A DNA stretch of 64,000 bases from Atherix ibis (Eukaryota > Arthropoda > Insecta > Diptera > Athericidae). The notes beneath the pieces are model-generated. The model searched no databases and was not told the DNA's origin. It worked only from the letters and a program-made list of their open reading frames with translations. The stretch is from assembly GCA_958298945.1 (NCBI GenBank), contig OY282605.1:5479811-5543810 (forward strand). The letters run 5' to 3'. The translations under genes were made by a program, and so were the position numbers. How positions within the stretch are numbered: position 1 is the stretch's first letter; every line of letters begins with the position of its first letter. This document shows, one piece after another, positions 1 through 11,747 of the stretch.

Positions 1-1152
1 TATTTTTTAAATAAATTTTTTCAAAAGATTTTACCCTAATGCGATTTGATCGTTTTTTAAATCAATCTTTTAAAAAAAAAGTTATTTAGAAAAATAAAAA
101 ATAAAAAATAAAAAAAAAATTAATAAGAAAATTTAATAAATTTATTTCTTAGTAATTATTAAATTTTCATTAATTATCAGTAAAAATAACAACAAAAACA
201 AGGACTCAGTTGCAAAAATCCTTCTAGTCGCAAAGTACTTTTTTTTTAAAGAAAAAATATTTTTCCAAAAGAAATAGTCACTATAGAAAAGATGAAATAT
301 TAAATAATACTTAGACTATGGAATAAATTCCAAATAATATCTCATCATTTTGAATGAAAAGAAGAAAAATCTCATGATTATCCTATCGTATAAAAAGCTC
401 AGAACAATTTGAATAGGGTTGAAAAAAAAAAGGACTAATGATTGTATGGCTTAAATATGGAATTAGAATCAACTGAAACGAGGAAATACGAGTTAATCTC
501 GTTAGCTAAAATGGGATGACATGTTTCAATTAAAAATATATCCTGACAATAGTAGTCGGTTGCACAGGACTTGGCCAGAAGTGACTTAAAATTTCATACG
601 TAATCGGATGAGGGTAGCGAAGTTATAAGCGCATTAACTCGTCAACAGAAGAATTTCGCTTTTGTACAAGATGCCCTTAAGCCTAGACAGTTTTTATGTT
701 ACATTTGACATGAACGTACATTTAACCAAATATATATCATATAATAACAATAATTGTTAGTAAGTAAAAGTAAATTGACTGTTATCGTATTTGTATTAGT
801 AATATTCGAAATTGAATTGTTGTCCGGTTATCCTACAGGTGCACTACTAATTCCATTATTCCATTTATAAGAAAAGACATTGACGGAGGATACATTTTCA
901 CATATTAATAAAATTTTGATTTTTCTTTTTTTATTGGAAATTTAAGTTTTCCTAATGAGACACAAAAGTTTCTAATACAAAAAAAAATTATTATAAATAA
1001 CTTCTATGCTATCATATTTTCTGTAAAGTTTACTTAATATTTCCAGTAAACTTTACTATAAAAATATCGAAGAAAATTATATAATAACTTTTTTTATTAT
1101 ATTTTAATAGAAGATTTTGGTTGTATAGCCAAATTGCTTAAAGAATTTATAA
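1..1152. other. AT-rich stretch, no gene seen
   Basis: Very A+T-rich sequence with short homopolymer runs. I see no open frame with a recognisable motif, no terminal repeats and no tandem structure. The last bases abut the terminal repeat of the mariner that follows. Confidence 0.6.
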
Positions 1153-2444
1153 TATAAGTTGTATTAAAAAGAAATCCATTATTTTTGCATTAAATTGAAG
1201 GTTTTATTTAGCATAGATGGAATGATACGATTTAGGTCAAATATGCACCGTTTTGTTCGATAACTTGTTGCCATTTTGGAGGTAATTTCATAAGGCCTCT
1301 CTAATAGAAACCCTCGTCTCTATTGGAAAAAAACTGGAACAGTCGATTTTCACAATCTTCTCTTGAGGCGAATTTTTCACCTGCAAAATCATTCGTCATA
1401 GACAGGAAGAGGTGGTAATCACTGGGTGCCAGATCCGGACTATAAGTTGGATGCATAAGAACCTCCCAACCAAGGTCCTGGAACTTCTGCCGAGTCACTA
1501 TCGATGTGTACGGCCTGGCGTTGTCCTGATGGAACACAATTCCTCTCCTATTGGCGAAAGCTGGCCGGTTCTGGGCGATTGCTTCTTTCAGATGGTCCAA
1601 TTGTTGACAGTATAGGTCCGAATTAAGAGTTCGGCCGTAGGGGAGCAGCTCATAGTTGATGATTCCCTGCCAGTCCCACCAAACACACAACAAAACTTTC
1701 CTGGCTGTCAATCCTGGCTTGACCACCGTTTGCGAAGGGTGACCGCGATTTGACCACGACCGTTGTCGCTTGACGTTGTCGTAAGTGACCCACTTTTCAT
1801 CACCAGTAACCATCCGCTTCAGAAATGGATCGATATTGTTGCGATTCAGCAGCGATTCGCAGATGGAAATTCGGTCCATGAGGTTTTTTTGCGATAACTC
1901 GTGTGGCACCCATACATCGAGCTTCTTTTTGTATCCAGCCTTATTTAAGTGGTTCCAAACAGTTTTTTGTGCAATGTTTAGCTCCTGGGCAATCGAAACA
2001 GTGCTTACGTGACGGTCGGACTCGACGATTTCCATTATTTTATCGACATTTTCGACAATTGGCCTTCCAGAGCGTGGTGCATCTTTGACATCAAAATTAC
2101 CGGAACGGAATCCACGAAACCAAAATTGCGCGTGATTGGCTGTTACAGTATCAGGACCATAAAAACTATTCACATTTTCAGCTGCCTGGCTTACGTTTTC
2201 GCCTTTATCGAAGAAAAACTGTAAAATATGGCGTATTTTCTCTTTGTTGGTGTCTATCTTTGACGCGTGCTAAAAAAATACTGAGTCAAGTAATCACAAA
2301 ACTGTATGAAAAAATTTTTTAGTACAAAAAATTATCTTTCTAACGCCATCTAGGACAATCCGATCGCACTTTTAAAACGGGAGATACAGACTCCTAAATC
2401 CATCTATTGGCAAAATAATGGATTACTTTTTACTACAGCTTATA
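1153..2444 (-). mobile_element. mellifera-like mariner, nearly intact copy
   Basis: Complete mariner on the minus strand, about 1.29 kb. The two ends are imperfect inverted repeats of about 30 bp: the left begins TATAAGTTGTATTAAAAAG, and the right, read on the minus strand, begins TATAAGCTGTAGTAAAAAG, both followed by a conserved AATCCATTATTTT block. Each end sits at a TA, the target used by all mariners. One transposase gene fills the element. Its sister copy lies in opposite orientation at 21005-22268 and has the same ends, so both come from one family. Subfamily assignment is from memory of family motifs such as WVPHEL, TGDEKW and LPYGRTLNSD. Confidence 0.93.
1232..2257 (-). pseudogene. 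mariner transposase, 341 codons, lost start and one early stop
   Basis: DDD transposase that would cut and paste its own element in the nucleus. Reading from position 2257 down, the frame stays open for 341 codons except for two single-base lesions. The expected ATG at 2257-2255 reads ATA. The codon at 1303-1301 is TAG where the sister copy at 22 kb has GAG (Glu, in FYERGIMKLPP). The paired helix-turn-helix DNA-binding half is followed by WVPHEL and then the catalytic triad: the Asp of TGDEKW, the Asp of HQDNARPYTS and the Asp of SPDLAPSDYH. There are exactly 34 residues between the last two, so this is DD34D. An in-frame ATG at 2173 leaves a 290-residue frame that lacks the first 28 residues and the C-terminal tail. 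No frameshifts are visible. Probably inactive, but young. Confidence 0.92.
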
Positions 2445-5028
2445 TAAAGAAATTTGATATTGTGAATATTCTTACACCGTCGATAATGAGAAAAACTTCG
2501 TTTGAGCTCTTCCTAACTTCGATTGGGATATTCCATCGTAGATACATTATTATACACAACCATAATTGGGAAGTTATATTTTTTAAGGGTGTTGAAATTT
2601 TCATTGCATAAAAAATCGAATTTTCATTGCTAGTTTTGTGGGAGTAATTTTTAAAAATATATCTCGATTTATTAAAAACTATGACTTATTCTGGTAAAAT
2701 AGATGAAATTCCCCCAAAATACTAATAAACAGTATTTTATCGTAAGTGGTTTTTATTTTAACGGCCTCACACTTACTTTACACCCAACAAAAAATAAAAA
2801 AAACTTTTATCATCTTTAATTATTGTTAGCAGGATGTAAACTTTAAGCAGAATTCATTTTTAAAAAAACTAACAAGCTAAATCTTTCAGTGGTATTTGGA
2901 TGCTAGTAACCAATCGAAATATTATATTTTACATACATTCTTTGGTAGTTCACTAGCATTATCCTCCGGGCCCGGTGTATAACAAATTACCCTGCATAGC
3001 CATAAAAATGTTTAATCGCCTCTACCAGTCTGGAAACGCAATCTTTTTGCAATGAATTAATTTCAAGCGAAAAGGCCCTGAGCAGATCCATGCTGAACGG
3101 AGCTTACACGGTACCAGCTTAATACGTATTGTTAGCGCTATTATCACACCTAACTATCATCGCCCCCAATCAGCCGAAACTGGCTACCACCGGGCCTTGG
3201 ATTCCCTTTAGTATAGTCTAGCCACAAGTTATGCTCGTACTCGTATACTCATATGGTGTCAGTTGTGCTGAATTTTTTCGCTTTGCAGGCGCACATGTCA
3301 GAGACCAACGCGTTTGAGGTCTCTGGTGAAAGGCTAAAAACACGGGTGAGTGTGTGTTGAACAGGAATTTTTATGTTCCGAATTCCAGCCAGACTACGAG
3401 TATGTAATTTGCGTGCTGTTAATATAACTCGAACGTCAGATTCTGATTTATTTCTTGAGCGCTATTTAAATCGTTTGCAGTAATATATGCTGGGACAATG
3501 TGTAGAAACACGAATTAACACATGCCCCCATTGTGGCCAGAGCTATGTTGACTTCTGATTCACGTACACAGCCATAACGAACTGGACGGGAGAATGGTAA
3601 AACGGCGGCAGGAGATCCGTACCACAAGCCAAAGGAATGAATGGAATTGTGTAAACGCCTGCAAATGAATTTCTGAATTAACGTAGACTGTAAACAATCA
3701 AACATATAAACAAACAAAATTATTTGCCGATAACCATAAAAGTACACAAATTTGCAATTTCTCGAACATCAGTGCCAGTTGCTGGCCATCTTCATACCCT
3801 CATTAGGTAGGCTGTGGCAGAGACAAAATCGCCCATATCCTGCCCCTGCCTGCTTTCATATCCCTGGAGAATGTACGACAAGAATAAAAGAATGTCCTGT
3901 CCACATTCAATATGTAACTTTTACACACATGTCTGCTCCACCGCTCACATTTTTCGAGAGATATAGACTTTTTGAGATTGGAACTGTTACCCCACCAGTG
4001 CTATGGATCGTCCTATTTCTATATGCCATCAACTTGCCGCTTGTTTGGTTTGTTAGTGTGCGGTCATCTGTATACAGGGTAGATGTTCCGAAAGGAATTA
4101 TATTCAATCGAATTTATTGGGGCGTCTTTCATAGGTTTCTTCCCGGAAAAGAAAAGAAAACTTGTCAGCCGGCAGGATATAATACAGTTCATTAAGTGCC
4201 AAGCCTCATACTTTGGTCAACCTGAAATCAGGTCATTTGGGAACGTTGGAAAATGTTTTCTACGGATTTACAGTGGTGTATCGGGTATGGAATTTTCGGT
4301 TCCTTACACAATATTTCCCTCAGTCTCCTCTAGAAAAATAATCTTTTTGTATCTTTCTTTACATTTTTCGTTGACAGATTCAAAATGGGAATTTTCATGA
4401 AATTATTTTGATTTAACAAAAAAATATAAAAAATTTCACAAAGTTTTCAAATTTTATTTAATATAATATAAGTGAAGATTTTTTTTTTATATTCCATATC
4501 GTTTTTTTTTTTATTTCTATTTGCTTATAAGTTGTTATTTATCATAAAATTTTCTAGAAATCGATCAGTAATATTGTAAAAATCATAAGCGTATTAATAT
4601 TAATAGGAAATTTTTTTTAAAACTATTTTAATAATTCAAAATTTTTGTTAGAAAATAAAAGTATTTCCGTCCATTCTTGCCGTGATTGAATTAGACGAGT
4701 GCCTTGGCATAGAAAAGATAACTTTTTTTGGCAATATTTTTATATTAAAATTAAAGGCTTTTTTATGTTGATTTATGGGAAATTTTGTATAAATCTATTC
4801 GTTTATGCAATAGATAAATTTTCCTTATTAAAATTAATATGAGAATTTTATAAAATGTGCGTTTTTTCTATTTTTTTTATTTTAAAAGTAATTTTAGCAA
4901 AAACAAAAACCTAGGCTGAAATTTATTTTTAAAATTTATTGAAAACGAAATAGTTTCAAAATTAGAAGACAATTAATTATTAGGAATAAGCTGATTGGGT
5001 GCTGGAATAACCGAATTTGGATGCCGAT
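2445..5028. other. Unassigned region, less AT-rich block at about 2960-4290
   Basis: No gene I can support. The part from about 2960 to 4290 is clearly richer in G+C than its surroundings and carries several open frames of 60-150 codons on both strands. None shows a motif I know, and frames overlap on opposite strands, so I make no gene call. A short hairpin with 7-bp arms (AGAGACC ... GGTCTCT) lies near 3300-3330. The rest is poly-A/poly-T-rich filler. Confidence 0.5.
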
Positions 5029-5110
5029 TTTTTGAGAAAAAAAATCTTCAGTGATGAGGATCATTTTCCGCTTGGCGAATAGGTAAATAAGTAAAATTGT
5101 TATTTTGTAT
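5029..5110 (+). mobile_element. Small fossil of a DD41D-type mariner-like transposase
   Basis: A forward frame reads KKIFSDEDHFPLGE, stop, VNK, stop, NCYF. This matches the block around the first catalytic Asp (SDEAHF..GGYVNKQNCR) of the mariner-like family represented by the larger relic at 38016-38689. Only about 80 bp are recognisable and two stops interrupt it. A related fragment lies at 49189-49560. It is too short to place ends. Confidence 0.55.
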
Positions 5111-5156
5111 ATGCGGCTCTAAAAACTTACAATTGAAGCCTTTGTATCCGGTTAAA

Positions 5157-5398
5157 TACGATGTCTGTTCAATAAGTATCGCGAATTTTAAATTTCTGCG
5201 GGTTAAGTTTATTCGATTTTCGATTTTTTTTATAGCGTTATGTTGGTACTTATATCTCTCACTTATGCCGACAAGTTCAGCTATTATGAATAATTAGTTA
5301 ATTTTTGACAGCTCCTTTGCTTGCACGTGTTTTGGCTCGTCGTCGATTTTTGCCCATTCCATGGATTAAAAAATCATTTTACCAATGATTTGGCCATA
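5157..5398 (+). mobile_element. vertumnana-like mariner fragment (copy a), internally deleted
   Basis: Begins at a TA with a terminal repeat related to CGAGGTCTGTTCAAAAAGTA (here with changes), then the 5' untranslated leader shared with copies at 5399, 5910, 17993 and 49648. After the start region (ATGGAT then TAA) it jumps to coding sequence that aligns with about codon 90 of copy c (TTACCAATGATTTGG). It stops at a TATA where copy b begins, as if copy b inserted at a TA within it. No 3' half is seen on the other side. Confidence 0.75.
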
Positions 5399-5695
5399 TA
5401 CGAGGTCTGTTCAAAAAGTATTGCGAATTTTAATATCCGCGGGTTACGTATATTCGATTTTAGATTTTTTGTGATGTTATGTTGGTACTCAAGTCTCTCA
5501 CTTATGCCGATAAGTTCGGCAATTTTGAATGTTCAGTAAATTTTTGACAGCTGCTTTGCTCGCACGTGTTTTGGCTCGTCTTCGATTTTTGCTCAATTTT
5601 TACCAAAAACAGCATCGCATTAACACTGCTAAGGAGCTGTTGGCCTCTGTCTGCGACGACCCAAATTTGCTCCAGAGAGACCAAAAATTTGGCTT
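5399..5695 (+). mobile_element. vertumnana-like mariner fragment (copy b)
   Basis: Starts with TA and the terminal repeat (ACGAGGTCTGTTCAAAAAG). The leader runs straight into mid-transposase sequence at 5584-5599 (GATTTTTGCTCAATTT), so the N-terminal coding half is missing. The same join occurs in the copy at 49648-50540. Alignment to the family ends near 5695, just before the TGDESW block. Sequence from 5696 to 5909 is unassigned. Confidence 0.8.
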
Positions 5696-5909
5696 TTCTA
5701 CAATTGCTTGTAGGTTTTTAGAGCTTCATAAAAAGAAATTTTGCTTATTGACATATCATACCAAGCGACAAATTAGTATTATTAGTGGAGAAAATTTATT
5801 GGAATAATTAGCATCGAAAATCTGTTGTTCCACGATCCAATCGACGTACTTTTTTGGCGCATTTGTTGGGAGTTAAACGAAATAAAATATAAAATTTTTG
5901 ATGTAATAA

Positions 5910-6945
5910 TACGAGGTCTGTTCAAAAAGTATCGCGAATTTTGAATTTCCGCGCGTTACGTATATTCGATTATCGATTTTTTGTGGCGTTATGTTGGTAC
6001 TCATGTTTCTCACTTATGACGACAGGTTCGGCCATTTCGAATATTCAGTTAATTTTGACAGCTGCTTTGCTTGCACTTGTTTTAGCTCGTCTTCGATTTT
6101 TGTCCATTCCAAAAAATGGATCAAAGAATCTGTACCAAATTTTGCGTGAAAAACAAAATTAATTGCGCGGACGCATTTCGAATGTTGACTGTGGCATATG
6201 GTAAAGCTACCTTTGTCCGAAGCAACGTTTATCGGTGGTACAAAATATTCTCAGAGGGTCGAGATGTTGTGAACGATGAAAATATGCCGGATGCCCGAGC
6301 ACGTCAACAACAGACGAAAATATTGATGAAGTGATTGGCCAATCGTCGAATCACCGTTAGACAAGTTGCTGAGGACTTAAACATATCGATTGGCTCGTAC
6401 CATTCGATTTTTACCAATGATTTGGTCGTGAGACGGGTCGTCACGAAATTCGTACCAAAATTGCTCAATTTCGACCAAAAACAGCATCGCATTAACATTG
6501 CTATGGAGCTGTTGGACTCTGTCCGCGTCGACCCAACTTTCCTCCAGAGGGTCATAACTGGTGACGAATCATGGGTTTATGGTTATGACGTGGAAACCAA
6601 ACCTCAATCATCGCAATGGAAGCTTTCGCACGAGCCAAGACCGATTGCAGGGGCGTGGTGCATCATGAGTTCTTGCCACAGGGTAGAACGGTCAATAAGG
6701 AATATTACCTGCAAGTTATGTGCAAGTTACGAGAAGCAATCTGTCATAAACGCCCGGATTAGTGGAAGAACAAAAATTGGCTTTTGCACCATAACAACGC
6801 CCCTGCTCACTCATCGTTGCTTGTGCTCGAATTTTTGGCCAAAAACAACACACTAATAATGCAGCAGCTACCGTATTCCCTAGATCTGGCCCCTTGTGAC
6901 TTTTGATTGTTCAAACAGAAGAGCCCCATGAAAGGACGATGCAAC
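5910..6945 (+). mobile_element. vertumnana-like mariner (copy c), 3' truncated
   Basis: Starts at TA (5910-5911) followed by CGAGGTCTGTTCAAAAAGTA and the family leader. It is the only copy of this lineage in the window that keeps the N-terminal coding half. Similarity to sister copies ends at about 6945, in the SPMKGR region. The last roughly 200 bp and the 3' terminal repeat are absent. A fragment of a different transposase lineage follows almost directly at 6950, so the 3' end was lost by deletion or replacement. Confidence 0.88.
6116..6945 (+). pseudogene. mariner transposase (vertumnana-like), broken
   Basis: The start is the ATG at 6116 (MDQRICTKFCVKN). The N-terminal helix-turn-helix region (VYRWYKIFSEGRDVVND) is followed by a stop at 6332-6334, then the frame resumes with ANRRITVRQVAEDLNIS and LNFDQKQHRIN. 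The first catalytic Asp is in VITGDESWVYGYD. A deletion of about 60 bp near 6643 (joining AAGACCGA to TTGCAGGGG) shifts the frame. In the shifted frame EFLPQGRTVNKEYY-like and LREAI sequence is readable, then a stop replaces a residue in the RPDLWKN block. The HHNNAPAH and PYSLDLAPCDF blocks are still legible, with the first having N for the usual catalytic D and a stop after DF. Not functional. Confidence 0.88.
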
Positions 6946-6949
6946 ATGA

Positions 6950-7115
6950 CAAATTTTGGATTTATTGTGCGAAAACTTCCTAGGTCACTCATAGTGAGAA
7001 AGACTTGATTATGGTAAATGGCTTTTAAAATCGTGCGATTTGACACAGTTGGACTTTCTCGTACGCAAAAAATCGTGCAAAGTTTAGAACATTTTAAAAT
7101 CAACACCCATCAATT
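6950..7115 (+). mobile_element. Fossil of a DD41D-type transposase C-terminal half
   Basis: Frames read ILDLLCENFLGHS, then LKSCDLTQLDFLVRKKS. They align by eye with the DLLREKF...WPPRSCDLTPLDFFLWG block of the relic at 38016-38689. The last D of LTQLD would be the third catalytic residue. Stops occur between the blocks. It directly follows the truncated end of copy c, so two unrelated transposon fragments are joined here. Confidence 0.5.
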
Positions 7116-7429
7116 AATTACCGAGTGATGGTCTAAAATTTGAAGAATGCGTTATTCAAAATTATCCTGAAAGTAAATTTCAGGGCCTACAATTTGAATC
7201 TATTTTCATCAGCCTACGTTGGTACCAAATTAAGTAATTAAACGTGGCAGACTCTTATCTACTCAAGTACATTAAGACCATAAACGGATTTTTTTTATCA
7301 TGTACTAAGTTATTTGTTCATTGCATAATTATATTGGATGTAAAATTCTTTAACTACAATTTACTACAATCGTTAAATTGCCTCTTATAAAAACTGGTGA
7401 ACATCATTATCAGAGGAGCGACCAATTGG

Positions 7430-7745
7430 GAGTCACGTCTAAGCCTACTGAATCAAAGAATTCAAAATGTTGACATATTTTTGTCGACTCATTGGGTAAC
7501 CACCCATAGATCCGCTTATTCCAATATAATTTTTTTTTGGCAACACCAACAATCCTTTATGCAATCCTGTGGGTCTCATACTGAGGTCAGAATTCTATCC
7601 TACTAACCACAAACCAGACCCGTTCAGATAACTTTCCGCACAAACAATGATGTCGCTAAATTACCTCACGGTCTTAGCGCCATAATGTGGCCCCTGGAAC
7701 ATGTCTAAGAGACCTTATATACAAAAAACACAAACTCCAAACGTC
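7430..7745 (+). mobile_element. 3' end of an RNase H-type LINE, degenerate copy
   Basis: Matches, in opposite orientation, the LINE inserted at 11748-12511. The coding remnant (FFWQHQQSFMQSCGSH) aligns with the C-terminal FGNTNRPFCQSCGTQ zinc-knuckle-like segment of that copy. The following 3' untranslated part (ACCTCACGGTCTTAGCGCC through ACATGTCTAAGAGACCTTA) is closely alike. It ends in an A-rich tail at about 7720-7745. The upstream boundary is uncertain. Confidence 0.7.
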
Positions 7746-10700
7746 ACGGTTTTGCATAAGAAGCCTTCCAGTTCAACAATTTCAGCATGTATTTAGCGTC
7801 CTGGCCATTATCATCGGTCTATCGAAACCAGGACCTGGCCTATCTTCTGTGATCTTAAATGATGTCACTGACGATTTTTTGGGCAGAATTCTCCTCATTC
7901 ATACGGATTAAGAGCCAAGCCTAGCGCAGCCTCTGCAACATGATTTTAGCCACAATTCGATAGCCTTGGGAGCGCTCCATGATTTCTTCGATAAAAAGGC
8001 TGTTGATTTTTCGGAGAGTTTTCCGCTCGAATGCGGCTAAGTATACGCTACGATTTTTGTTGAGGGGTTAAAATTTTGTACAATACACGAGGACTGACAA
8101 AAGGCTCCCTATATTTCAGCAGTCGTGCATAAATTTTTTCCTTCATAAAAACTTTGGAGATTCTCTGCTGTTATTGGACTCCAAATTTTTTTACGAAAAC
8201 AATTATTACGCTTTGTGCTCCAAATATTTAAGTAATTTTTTTTATAAATATACACCTTGCTATAAGCAAAAATTTTCCTACCTCACATTAATTAAATTTT
8301 CCATTTAATACGAATAATTACTATTTCTTCGCTCTTCAATTAAAAATATCTTTAATCAGTTTAAAATGCGGATTCGTTTCAATATTTAAATTAACCAAAC
8401 TTCGGAGAAATTAAAAAATCTCAGTTAATATCAATTAATTATAAATAAGCAGATAATAACAATTTAAATAAATATAATGAAATTATTGGGGGGGGGGGAA
8501 CACTCATATTTACAAAATAGACTCCCCATTCCAGACATACTTCGATCAAATTCCAATAAACAAAACAAAAAAGTGAGAAATTTTATGCAATCTAAACGTT
8601 GTGCCTAGAATATTAAGTGAAATTTTTTAAAGATTTCTCTCATTTTTATGAGTGCATTTAAGAAGAGAAATTTTACCATTTTAATTAATGTATCCTTAGA
8701 GAGAAAAAAAGCCCCTTTAGTATAAATACCAATATTAGCTAAAGGAAAATATATGTTAACAAGCATTTCACGTAGATTGTAAAAGTTTTCTATCCAATTT
8801 GTGAACGCATCCCTGAACGAGTTCATAAAAAGTAGATCTTTGAAGAGTAGAAAGGAGCAAGTGGGACGAGATGACGAAAGAAAAAATCCCCTCAACTTTC
8901 ATTTTATGTTCGCCTTTCACTAATATGATGCACCCTCTACAAAGTGGAGTGTACGAATGATTCTAGCGTTGCCTTTAAACTGCGGAAATTCAATTTCGAA
9001 AATTGCCCTTAGTGAAGAAAAAGTGGCTCAAAGTGCCATCGTAGAAAAACACCAATCAGCAAATACTTGAGAGCCACTCGACTTTCGATGCTGTAGAATA
9101 TACTCGTATGTCTTGGACTGGTAATAACTGGTAACCCCAAACCGTCACAATAGTGACTCCATCGATCCAACTAGAGGTAATACAGTACTTTCAGTAAAAA
9201 TAATTCAAGAAACTTTTCGAATTTCACAAGCGGCGAATATTCAATCGGAAATTAGTTCAAGTACTCGTAGTCACATAATATATGTTTTTTCGTTGTTTTT
9301 ATTGAAAATATTTTACTTCAATTATGAGTGATTAGCAGAAGGATTGGAGTTACCATAGATGAAAATATTCCACTTCAATGCCTGAGTATGCAAATCTGAG
9401 TGTTGAGTTCGATGGTTACGGAATATTAAAAAAAAACTTACTAGCACCACAAACATTTCAACAAAATAAATAAATATTAATATAATTTTTGCTTTACCTC
9501 ATATTACGAATTTTGTAGTTGCTCTGATGTACTCCGCGAGGACTTTTTCAACGACACGTAATTCAATTATATTAAAAGGCTTGAGCTAATCTTAAAGTAT
9601 GCATTTGCTATCTCTCAATAGCATAGCTCAGAAGTTTTTATTGCTCTCCTACCGCAAATGGAAAAAATGATCAAACGAAAATTCCCTTTTAGATGTTAAA
9701 GTTTGTACTGCTAGTAAAACTGTTCCTCCAGCTGGTTATCCTATCCACTCCCTCTAACCTAATCTGTTTTTATAAATATTCCTGCCATTATGGGATATTT
9801 CACATCATACCATATAGTGACACAGAATAGTATAAAATCGTTAAGAAAAAGTTTGCAATTTTTTTCCAAACTGTATGCATACTCACTCCAATTTATCCCA
9901 CATGATAGGGGTTGTTGTTAGACGTGCTCTTAGAAATGTACCATTTCAATTACTTCCCCTAATTTGATTACAAACTTTAAAGAACTGACATAGCCCTTTC
10001 ACCATTCTCCTTTCCGTAAATACCATCTATCCTCCTTCTGCTAACGATAACAACCTTTTTTTTTTAAACAGAGGGGTATAATATGGGAGTCGAAATAGTG
10101 TTGGTGATGGTGATGGTAATGGCGCCAACAACGGGCGGGGGGCTGTGACGAATACAACTGATTTGACGATGTTTATATTGAAAATGTCCTTTAACTCCTA
10201 CAAAAAAAAAACTTGAGTTTGTGGAGGGATTTCTAGTAGCAACTGTTGTCATTCGGAAAGGAAAAAACTACCCTCTCAGATACCTCTTTATTCATAGCAT
10301 CTCATATGTAAATAGTCTCCATACGTTCGTCTACAAACATTAGTCCACGTACAAATTACCCCAAATTTAAATTAAACGCATGAGAATGTGTTTGTAAATA
10401 TTAAAGAACGAGGGGAATTTGGTATTTACTCATAATTGCATAAAGTAGATTGGGTTTTATCATTTGGGAGCGCTCTCTTCATTATCAGAAATGATTTTTC
10501 CTATGTTTTTCTATATTATTCTTGTCCGGGAACAGTTTCCTTCCATTACTTTGGAAATTTACATTTTTTCTACTTGATCCAAAAACATCCCCTTTTACAT
10601 TTTTATTGATTTTTTTTACTTTTCATAAACTGAAAAATTTCTTTAATATACTTTCATGTAATTTTTACTCTTAGGGGTTGATGTGCATATAAGCTTAAAA

Positions 10701-11159
10701 CTAATATGTGAGCATAGTGATCGTTAATACGTTTTATAAATTTTACTAATTATTTAAAGTTGTTTGTACAGTTTCGTAATATTTATTTTAAATAGTTTAT
10801 AATAGATTCCATTATAATTATCTGATTACGCGTGTGGAAAGTATTAGGATAGGGTTACCAGTTATTAATAGCTTTTAATTATAATGATTTGGGAATCATT
10901 GGAATTGAACGGTTAAAAAAAATAATATCAATATTTTATAGTACATCCGAAAAGAGGATTTAGGGTAAACTGATGTGCATTCTTGGCAAAGTGGGTTTTA
11001 ATGTGAAATAATTGCAGGGGTGGAATGGAACTGGCCAATTCACTGGAATACTTTTGGTGGAAAATACGATAAAATCAGGAAAAACAGAAGACGTTATATC
11101 GGTATTCCAGTGAGTCTAATGTTTCCGTAATATTTTGGTTTCCTATTAATTTCATCGGT
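7746..11159. other. Unassigned AT-rich region
   Basis: No gene I can support. A block near 8090 (ACGAGGACTGACAAAAGG) looks like a transposon end but has no partner that I can find. Simple features include a G run at 8488-8497 and short A and T runs. The open frames at 8605-8895 and 10064-10252 (minus) show no known motif and are not called. The last 150 bp or so may hold decayed downstream sequence of the LINE that follows. Confidence 0.5.
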
Positions 11160-11597
11160 TGATTTTATATCCTATACTTGGGCTTAAGGAAACCTCCAAT
11201 GGAGGTCGTCATTAACACAAATACCAAGAATGGAAAGTTTTTCGGTTTCAGATATGCAATTGGCCTTCATGGATATTGATTGGAGAAATAGATTTTAATT
11301 TAAAGATAGAAGACTGTGTAATGTGCTGTCTATATCGGAATTTAATGAATTTAACATAAGTTATCGTTTCTTCTCCATGGCCAAAGACCAATGCCATCAC
11401 CATGGAGAAGGTCTATCTCCGACATTTCTTCTGATATGAAAATTATAAAAAGGGTCGGAGATAGAAGCGAACCATGGGGAACGCCAGCATTTATTTGGTG
11501 GACTGCAGATTTGAAGCCTTTCAAAATAACTTGCATGAAATGGTTCGAAAGGTAGTTTTCAATCCATTTGAGGAGGCAATCGTCGATACCATACACG
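11160..11597 (-). mobile_element. Non-LTR retrotransposon reverse transcriptase relic, downstream half
   Basis: On the minus strand the frame reads YVYGIDDCLLKWIENYL, then INAGVPHGSLLSPTLF, which is the classic RT block 4 (normally GVPQGSVLSPTLF). A decayed active-site region follows, where the FADD box is not recognisable (LLHGDGIG). Further on, in another frame, ISETEKLSILGICVNDDLHW matches the thumb segment of Jockey/CR1-type RTs. The sequence joins seamlessly to the upstream half at 13602 once the mariner between them is removed. An imperfect hairpin, TTCTCCATGG ... CCATGGAGAA, lies at 11370-11408. Confidence 0.82.
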
Positions 11598-11747
11598 TAC
11601 CACATTGATTAAAAAGTTACCGGAATTTATTCAGAAAATTAAAAATACAAGTTTATTCATCTAAATCTATATTGTCCCCTTCAAAGTAATCCCCATCGAC
11701 TTTAACACACTTATGCCAGCGCTTGATCCAATCCTCGAAACATTTTT

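Noticed and set aside
3752..4195. 147-codon open frame as a host gene
   Set aside because: No motif, no homologue that I recognise, an opposing frame at 3907-4107, and no splice or promoter context.
8085..8130. Mariner terminal repeat (ACGAGGACTGACAAAAGG)
   Set aside because: No matching second end and no transposase blocks nearby; a short similarity to a segment at 20.57 kb was too weak to define an element.
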